DNA from: Oreohelix idahoensis
Taxonomy: Eukaryota; Mollusca; Gastropoda; Stylommatophora; Oreohelicidae
Reading direction: 5' to 3'
Length of the DNA: 64,000 nucleotides
NCBI GenBank assembly: GCA_024509875.1
Contig: JAMPIV010012152.1
Span: forward strand, 439,501 to 503,500
A model generated the notes under the pieces. The model had not been told where the DNA came from, searched no databases, and was given only the letters and a program-made list of their open reading frames with translations. Below are positions 55,974-64,000 of the stretch, piece after piece. A program made the translations under genes and the position numbers. Within the stretch, counting starts at the first letter, position 1. Every line of letters begins with the position of its first letter.

Positions 55974-57477
55974 TGTTACGTGCAGTCTTTGATATCTTAC
56001 GATATTATACATTGGTATACTTGTTATGTTCGCAAATATTTTGTAAACAAAATAGGTAATTTTTTAGTGCTTAAGGGAAAGTCATTATTGAGTTACTTCT
56101 CTTGAAAGTTGTGCCGTCTCTTCGATCGAACTCCGCGGATGAATCCATTTTACTGCGATTTATTCGTTGTTTGGGTAATAATAGATTGTTCTTGCTTCAG
56201 AATATCTATGGCCTGAATTTATGTGTATTGTTTGTCTGAGTAGGACGAGTCTGTCTTATATCTGTATATCTTTACATATCTAAGTCGAACTATATGTTCT
56301 GTTGTCTCTAGAGAGGTCAAAGGCTATTCGGCGGATGTGCCGCTAGAGTGTGGTGTGATTTGGCTTCGTCCCGATAGGGACTGTTTTTTCTATGTCGGCT
56401 TGTCGCCGGGAAAAAGTGATCTCAGTATTGGTGGGGAAAGTGATAGTCGTCTAGACCTATCGTGTATGCTTTGCCCCAGTGTTTATTCGTATTGCCAAGG
56501 AATGGCAGAATCATATTTCTGATACCAAGGTAATAAAAGATACTCTTGTGAACTCTCTCGTTCGAAGCCACCATTTTCGATAGGTACGATTTGAATGTCT
56601 AAGAGAATATATTTGACTCGATGAAAACGACTTCGATTCCTAGCAGCACTATATCCTGTAGAATGCAGTCAATTGTTCATGATCAAATCTACAGAGCAAT
56701 GAAATGTTTTATGAATGACTAACTTTAGGACAGATTCATTATCTGTATCCAAACGTGAGTGACAGCTCACGAGTGAAGCCATCTTGGAACCAAACATGTA
56801 GTGACTTTCAAGAAGAGAAAAGGGATGCCCGTATTATCGCTTGTTTAGTCCAGAGATCACTGCTACACATGAGAACCCGTTATTAGCGGTTCAATATTAT
56901 TATATGGAAAAATATGTGCTGAACATTATGTTGGAGAATCGTCGCTAAACGAGATTAGGTTTAGAAGCCATCTGAAATATTGTTTATAAGCTGACGTGCT
57001 CAGTCGGTGAAGTCAGATGATATATATGTATGGGCGATACTGAGGGCTTGGCTACTGACAGTCCTTTATACTATTATTCTACATGAGTGCCCATGTAACA
57101 TTGCAAGACCATTTATCCACTGTACCATGATGTATTATGCCAACCTGTGATTTGTCACTATCTGTGCTGTCGAGTGTGTACGTCCAATTAAACTTTAGTA
57201 AAGGTACACAGTCGTTGGTGTCGATGACTTCCAGCCATACATGAGTGTGAGAAAAGAACATTTGTCAACACCACGAACCCTTATTATCATTCGCACATTA
57301 TACACTCAATCCATGTCTACACACCACTGCGTAGGTCAAGTTGACATTCCATACACTACAGTGGAGCAAACAACACCATAGAGATCTTATCAACTGATGA
57401 TGATGATGTCTGCTTCCATCCACTTATATCTATCTTTTGGTGGATGTCATTAACTGGAATAAAGGAGGGATTTATCA
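55974..57477 (+). repeat. LTR shared by D (3') and E (5')
   Basis: About 1504 bp, TGTTACGTG...TTTATCA. The left boundary is set by the polypurine tract and the right by the primer-binding site of E (57480). AATAAA at about 57457 lies close to the right end. No ORF of note. Only one copy is in the window, so the ends rest on TG/CA and flanking signals. Confidence 0.75.
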
Positions 57478-58588
57478 ACTGGTGGACCAGCTTTCTGGGT
57501 TTGACCTCGCAGAAGTTCAGAAGTCAACAGATTACCGATACCAGACCGTTTCCTGTGGCTGATACGACACACTTGCAGTATTGGTTTGCTCTTTGTCAAC
57601 ACTTCGTCACGTGACCTGTCAAGTGAATGCAGTATGTAGGTCAGCGTTGTTGACATTTTTACATTAGACATTACAGAGTTTCACAGAACAGTTGGATCAA
57701 TTCTTGTCAATATTAACAGGAAGACAGTATTTGTGAACTAAGAAGTCCTATTTTCATCGATGGATCTTCTTGTTTTCCATATATGCACTTTAATATTTAA
57801 GGCCAGAATGTTTAATTGAATAAAGTGGCAGTTTGTTTATTTTCATAAAAATAACTTTGCCATTACTGTAAAACTGAGCCTATTTTGCAACACATACTAT
57901 CATACACATAATTTATATATATATTTATGTTTACATGTTATTTGTTTGTATAGTATGTTAGTTTCTATGTCAGCGGGTTGTGTTTAAGGTTGGGCGGCGT
58001 CCTCACAACAGAATATCCCACGTCATAGAGGGTCCGTTGTGGGCGTTTTCTATAGGTGCAATTTTCTTGATTGAAAATTTGCTGCGACAACTGTTGCTTT
58101 TGTGTTAGCTGTGAAGTCTGTAATTATTGTTATTTTTGTAATATTTCTTTGTTCTTTAGTTTTGTTTTGATTTGTTTGTAATTTGTTGGTCTAACCTTTT
58201 CTATCTTTCAGTTCTATTCACAATTTATATTCATATACTGTGACGTCATTGGTGTTGTTATTCTTTGCAGATTCAGTGATTATTTTCATTTTCCCTATTT
58301 GATTTATTTTGATTTCTGCAAACGTTCTTGTATTGTCAGTCCTATTTGTACTTTATTTATTCTGTTGGTTGACATATGTTTTATATAGGTATATTTCATA
58401 AGACACAATTGCCTGTGCACTGCACTTGGATTATGGTATAAACCAGTACCTGATTATTATTACTGTTATACTAGACCTTATTAAGGCTTGTGACCCACAG
58501 ATATTGGGATAGTATACTGATTAATCAAGTCATTAAGAACTTGTGGTATTATTATTATTTCAGGTGATTAGTATTATTGTTAGACATC
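57478..58588 (+). other. E leader
   Basis: Same elements as the D leader: primer-binding site at 57480, conserved block from 57971 with CACAAC/GTTGTG (58004-58009, 58036-58041), first hairpin module at 58470-58491 (one base changed in the stem, CTAG for CAAG), and TTTCAG ending at 58563. Confidence 0.6.
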
Positions 58589-61500
58589 ATGTCTACATTG
58601 GAATACTTCATTACACAAGGGAAAGCCCTTGATAAGACTGGTCAACAATTAGAACAATGGGCTGTTGCTCAATATGACAAAGCATTAGCTGCAGAAGAGA
58701 GAAGAGCTATGGCAGAAGAGAAAAGATTAGAAAGAGAAGCTGAGGCTGCTGCTGAACAAAAGAAATTACAGATGCAGGTGGAGGAAAGGAGATTTGAAGC
58801 TGAACAAAAAAAATTAGAAAGAGAAGCTGCTGCGGAACAAAAAAGATTAGACAATGAAGCTGAACAAAAAAGATTAGACAGTGAAGCTGAACAAAAAAAA
58901 ATTAGAAAGAGAAGCTGCTGCGGAACAAAAAAGATTAGACAGGGAAGCTGAACAAAAAAAATTAGAAAGAGAAGCTGCTGCGGAACAAAAAAGATTAGAC
59001 AGTGAAGCTGAACAAAAAAGATTAGACAGTGAAGCTGAACAAAAAAGATTAGACAGGGAGGCTGAACAAAAAAGATTAGATGCTGAAGAGAAAAAAGCAA
59101 TAAGAGAACATGAATTTGAGTTAGAGAAATTGAGATTGACAAGTATGAGTAATGTTAATCAGGCATCTAGTGGTAATGGTAAACCTTCTACTTACAAGGT
59201 TAAGGTTCCACCGTTCAATCAGTCCAGTGACGATATTACATTCTGGCTGGATAGATTTGAACGTTCTTGTCGTACACATAATGTGGATAAATCACAATAC
59301 GCTAATCAATTATCAGAAAACTTGAAAGGTGAATCTTTGACTAGATTATGCCTTGTAGGAGAAGCAGATAAGGATAATTATGATGTCATTAGGGCGGCTT
59401 TGATAAAAAAATATCAGCTAAGTGAGGAAGGCTATCGCATTTTATTTAAAACGATGGTGCCTGAGACGGGTGTAGAATTCTCATAATTCACTGCAAAGGC
59501 ACGTCTCACAGTTGATCGTTGGATTGAGCTTTCCAAAACAGAAAAAACGTATGAAGGACTTATGGATTTGTTGCTCAGAGATAAGATTATGTCATGTGTG
59601 AACAAACCTTTCCTTGAATTTATACATGAGCGTAAACCCAAATCTCTAAAAGAAATGGAAGAGTATTGTTCCCAATATGTCACTGCACACCCCGACGTGA
59701 CTTTTGGCAACACTAAGATTAAGGAGAGTATGCCAGTTGCTTCAGCAACACCATACAATCCCAATTATTCACACAGATTTCAGGGACCTCAAAACAGATT
59801 TGATAAAAAAGGTAACCATAATAGTTATCAAAACCAAGGTAACCAGTCATTTCAGGGTTCTTCTTCAAAGAACTGGATACGAGCTGATAGCTCTCGACAC
59901 AGGGGTGGTCATAATTATAGGAATTTCCGTAGAGGAAGTAATTATAGAAACTATCAGGGTTATCCGTCTTGGAGTCAACAAGATCATAATTACAGAGATA
60001 CTCATTATAATGAATATGATAATGGTAACCAAGAGAACTATGACTCAAACCCAAATAGGGGTTACAATAGAGGTAACAATAACTACAGAGGTGATAATAA
60101 CCGAGGTAGATCTCAAAACAAAAGACATAAACCACATTTTCAGGCAAACTCTGCACAACAAGAGTCCCATGAAGCCTATAAACAGAGTAAAGATAATAAT
60201 GATGCTAGTAATATGGCATGTGCCGCTTTTGATTTTGGGAGAGCATCTCAGTGCCCCCAATGCAAAACGTTATTTGAGCCAACCACAGTGTCTACTTTAA
60301 GCTGTGGCCATCCTCTTCCTGCTCTTCCGGCATCAGTCGCGCATGATGGAAGAGGTTCTCTTGTCTTACATAAGGGTTTAGTGAATAATTATCCAGTCTC
60401 TGTGCTATTTGATTCTGGATGCACCACAATTGGTGTTAGGCAGTCACTCGTAGATCCTTCCCGTGCCACTGGACAAGTAGTCAAATGTGTAACATTTGGC
60501 GGCACATTAGAGAAATACTCTACTGCTATCATTAGGATTGCTACTCCTTTCTTTACAGGAGATGTACACGCATGTCTTCTTCCGAATCCGATCGCTGACC
60601 TCATCATCGGTCGCATTCATGGAGTCAAAGAATGCACTCCGCAACAAATTTCCACGTGGGAAAGGCAAAACATGCAGATTGCTAACGCTGTAGTCACTAG
60701 AGCTCAGGCTCTTAAGATGCCTCAAACTTCATCTAATGAAGATAATGAAGTGCATAACCAAGATAATCCCTTGGTAATTTCTCGTGACTCGTTTATAAAA
60801 CAGCAAGAAGATGATCCCACTCTGAAGAAATTCTTCATTCTTGCAACTAAAGGTGATCCGAATAAAGACACAAGTCGTAAATCGTGGATTACAAAGAAGA
60901 ATGGCGTACTTGTACGTATGGTTCAAGACTCCATTACGTCAAGTCATTCTCAAATCCTGGTTCCCAAGAATTTGAGAGTTAAAATTTTGCAGCACGCTCA
61001 CGACTCTCAGTGTGCTGGACACATGGGTTTTTCCCGTACTAAGTCAAGAGTCCTTGCGGCTTTCTTTTGGCCATTGGTAAACAAGGACATACGGATTTAT
61101 TGTCGATCTTGTAAAGTATGTCAGGAAGTTAAATCCAAAGGTCCACGGCATGCTGCACCCATTCAGGCGGCGGACATTCCTATTCGGCCGTTCCAAAAAA
61201 TGGCCATAGACATTATTGGTCCATTTAAGATCAAGTCTGCCAGAGGACATCAGTTTATCTTGACGTGTGTTGATATGTGCACACGTTGGCCAGAGGCTAT
61301 TCCTCTGAAGAGCATTACTGCTGCTGATATTGCAGATGCTCTTTGGCTTATATTTTCTCGTCTGGGGTTCCCCGGAGAGATATTGTCAGACCATGGCACC
61401 CAACTAATATCAGATACCATGTCTCAAGTAATGTCTACTCTGCAGATAGATAGATCTTTAAGTAGTATCTACCATCCAATGTCTAATGGTATGGTCGAAC

Positions 61501-63589
61501 GCCTTAATAGAACACTTAAAAACTTACTGGGGAAGATAACTGAGGATCATCCTCAAGACTGGGACAGAGTTTTACCTGCGGCCCTCTTCGCTTACAGAGA
61601 GGTACCCAATGAACATACGGGATTTTCTCCCTTTGAACTCGTCTTTGGCGCGCGTCCGCGTGGCCCTATGTCGTTGCTTCACGATCTCATTACATCTGAC
61701 AATATTGACGATGACACAAAGTCATCCTACGAATATGTCATCGCGTTGAGACAAAAAATTATCGAAGCATGCAAATTAGCAACTTCTTCTGAATTTGCGA
61801 AACAGAAGGCAAGGCAATTTGCCAATAAGAAGAGATGCTTACGACAACTTTGTCCTGGTGACAAAGCATTTGTATTACTACCTTGTAGGGAAAACAGATT
61901 ACTTATTTCTTGGAAAGGTCCGTACGATATAATATCGAAAATTTCCGATGTCGACTATATTGTCGATATTGATGGGAAGCATAAAACCTTCCACATCAAT
62001 ATGCTTACTGAATTCCATGAACGTCCGGATTATTTGCAACCCATTTTCCAGGCAACGGACAATTCTCCAGTACAACATGGTCATTACTCATCACTGTCCG
62101 TGATACAGGATGAGGAAACAAGTTTTTCAGATGTAAATCTTCCTCTTCCAATGATCCCACTTCATTCTAGTGAATCATGGAAGAACGTTACTGTCTCTCC
62201 TGATTTGTCTCTAGGAGAACAGCGACAAGTTTCAACTATGTTGCAAACATTTCAGGATGTACTCACTGACATCCCTGGACAAACGCATGTCATTGAACAT
62301 GACATTGTTCTTACTGACATACTCCTATTAGGGTTAGACCTTATCCTATACCTATACATTTTCAAGCACAGGTCGAGAAAGAGTTGGATGAGATGATAGA
62401 TTTGAAAATAATCGAACCATCCACCTCTGCATATTCTTCGCCGATGGTTATTGTTCGAAAAAAAGACAATAACATACGTCTTTGCGTTGACTATCGAAAA
62501 TTGAATCAAGTAACGAAGTTCGATGCCGAACCTATGCCTTTACTGGAAGAGCTACTTACTCGACTCTCCAAATCTCATTTTTTCACTAAACTTGATTTGT
62601 CTAAAGGATATTGGCAAGTTCCTTTATCTGAACGCGCCAAACCTCTCACGGCTTTTTCAACACCTAGAGGTTTGTTCCAATGGAATTTTATGCCTTTCGG
62701 TCTTATGAACGCACCAGCTACATTCGTACGCATGATGCGCCGAATCCTATCTTATCGGTCAGATGTCATTGCATATCTAGACGACATCTGTCTTTTCAGC
62801 GATACTTGGGAAGATCACTATTCAGGGTTAGATGAATTGCTGTCTACTTTGCGTGAGCACAACCTGACAGCGAAACCCTCTAAAGCCTATATTGGTTTTA
62901 GCGAAATTTCTTTCCTAGGCCACCGAGTTGGTCATGGTTTCCTAAAGACAGAGGACCATAATACTAGTAAGATACTTAACATCTCAATGCCTAAGACTAA
63001 AAAACAGGTGAGAAGTCTGTTAGGTCTTATTCAATTTTATGGCAGATTCATTCAGAATCTATCCTCTATCATGGCACCTCTTTCAGTACTTCTAAAGAAA
63101 GGTTCGCCTAATGTGGTCCACTGGTCTCAGGAATGCCAATGCTCTCTGGATAAGATTAAAACATTGTTTTCAACACCACCTATTTTAGTGCTACCTACTA
63201 AAGATAAGACATTCGTTCTTCGTAGTGACGCTTCATCCACTGGGATTGGAGCGGCACTAATGCAAGAGTACTCTGGAACTCTGCATCCTGTAATGTATAT
63301 TTCCAGAAAACTTAACGCGGCAGAAAGGAATTATTCGGTTTTAGACCGTGAGCTATTAGCTATGGTTTGGTCGATCCTCAAACTACAGAGATTCCTTCTA
63401 GGTGCACATTTCATAGTAGAAACCGACCAAAAAGCTTTTACTGCTATACAGAGTAAGAATTTGAAGAGCTCGAGGTCTACTCGATATGCAATTGCTCTTC
63501 AACCTTTTCATTTCTCTGTGCGAGCTATTCGTGGATCAGATAATGTGATGGCAGACATTCTGTCAAGATGCCCACATGATTCCACATAA
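58589..63589 (+). pseudogene. E gag-pol, two frameshifts and one stop
   Basis: Start MSTLEYF at 58589; stop TAA at 63587-63589. The N-terminal helix has more 9-residue AEQKRLDxE units than D. Lesions: an A9 run at 58893-58901 shifts the frame; TAA at 59484-59486 replaces the codon that is GAA in D (GAATTCTCA then TAA instead of GAA); one base is lost near 62317-62322 just before RT. Otherwise open: capsid, N/R/G-rich tail, CxxC...CGH, protease DSG, integrase HHCC and D,D35E, WKGPY, RT YLDD, RNase H ending CPHDST. One in-frame 3-nt deletion relative to D lies near 61783. Confidence 0.93.
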
Positions 63590-64000
63590 CTATTAGGGCT
63601 TAGACTTCTTGATATGTCTAGTTCTATAGTAGTTCCTTTTCTATATCATGATAGATACACATTTGTAATTTAATAATATAATGATTGTATCACTACATAG
63701 CGGTTCATTGATGTTTATTCACCGCTGTGCTTTGATGATTTTTTCTTCATAAATCATAAATTTAAGATATCTAATACGAAATGATGATATGAATTTTTTA
63801 GGCATTGTGTAATTGCCAGAATTGTATTATACTTTGATGACACCTTCCTGGAAAAATATACTTGTAGAGAAATAATTTCTCTCAGTTTATGAGACACATT
63901 CTCACCAGTCGCTCCATAAGTCGACTTAGCCTCATATTAGGCGTTATAGGTATTCCTGATATTTTCATCTGCGCATTATTCATGCGTTGTGAGCCTATTG
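63590..64000 (+). other. E 3' untranslated region (cut by window end)
   Basis: Matches 55506-55916 of D apart from small indels and substitutions. Includes the CGCAT/ATGCG hairpin at 63972-63986. The A/T-tract pair and LTR lie beyond the window. Confidence 0.75.

Larger units (their letters stand above)
49466..57477 (+). mobile_element. D: gypsy-type LTR retrotransposon, 5' LTR missing
   Basis: Homology to E begins at the last ~10 bases of the LTR (GGATTTATCA, to 49475) and the primer-binding site at 49478. Sequence before that does not match the 3' LTR. Leader to 50588, gag-pol 50589-55505 with about seven indels, polypurine tract, and 3' LTR 55974-57477, which also serves as E's 5' LTR. 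Confidence 0.85.
55974..64000 (+). mobile_element. E: gypsy-type LTR retrotransposon, near-duplicate of D (3' LTR outside window)
   Basis: From 57468 on it is almost identical to D, including leader and untranslated regions. The window ends inside the 3' untranslated region, about 60 bp before where D's LTR starts. Tandem D-LTR-E fits recombination between LTRs of neighbouring copies or a tandem duplication. Confidence 0.88.

Overview
The window is eukaryotic repeat DNA and contains no host gene that I can recognise. It is AT-rich, with LTR retrotransposons, LINE fragments, tRNA-derived and other SINE-like retroposons, a cut-and-paste DNA transposon and minisatellites. There are no bacterial operon or ribosome-binding signals. 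The repeat families and the transposon-type ORF point to an invertebrate, plausibly an arthropod; that is an inference, and the sequence does not fix the species.

Five Ty3/gypsy-type LTR retrotransposons dominate. I call them El1 (1-6714, +, cut by the window start), A (11244-29835, -), B (16865-25930, +), C (38698-48044, +) and the D/E pair (49466-64000, +). All encode Gag-protease-integrase-RT-RNase H, with integrase UPSTREAM of reverse transcriptase. That is the Ty1/copia order on Ty3/gypsy-type proteins, as in the Gmr1-like group. El1 has one uninterrupted 1596-codon gag-pol. B, C, D and E carry frameshifts or stops. A was intact until B inserted into it.

The layout from 10390 to 32103 is a four-layer nest. 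A 30-bp minisatellite was entered by a DNA transposon (CACTAG-type inverted ends, 3-bp TTA target duplication). Its ORF was entered by gypsy element A (2.4-kb LTRs, 5-bp GAGGT duplication). A's gag-pol ORF was entered in turn by gypsy element B (815-bp LTRs, 5-bp TATGG duplication). Each duplication restores the interrupted sequence and reading frame. C likewise sits inside a LINE ORF (5-bp ACTAC duplication). D and E are near-identical tandem copies sharing one 1.5-kb LTR, and D has no recognisable 5' LTR.

The non-coding parts of these elements are unusually structured. El1, C, D and E have repeated two-hairpin modules (ACAAG...CTTGT followed by CCCA...TGGG) in the leader, ending at a 3'-splice-site-like pyrimidine-CAG just before the gag ATG. 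B has a series of small perfect hairpins of different sequence in the same place. All four families for which this part is visible (El1, B, C, D) carry an A-tract/T-tract pair immediately before the polypurine tract of the 3' LTR.

The rest is decayed: 6714-10390 (two copies of a ~300-bp retroposon with target duplications, a LINE fragment, a 56-bp minisatellite), 32104-38400 (hairpin-rich block, 40-bp minisatellite, traces of gypsy and LINE pol genes) and 48045-49465 (LINE pieces and a tRNA-derived SINE).
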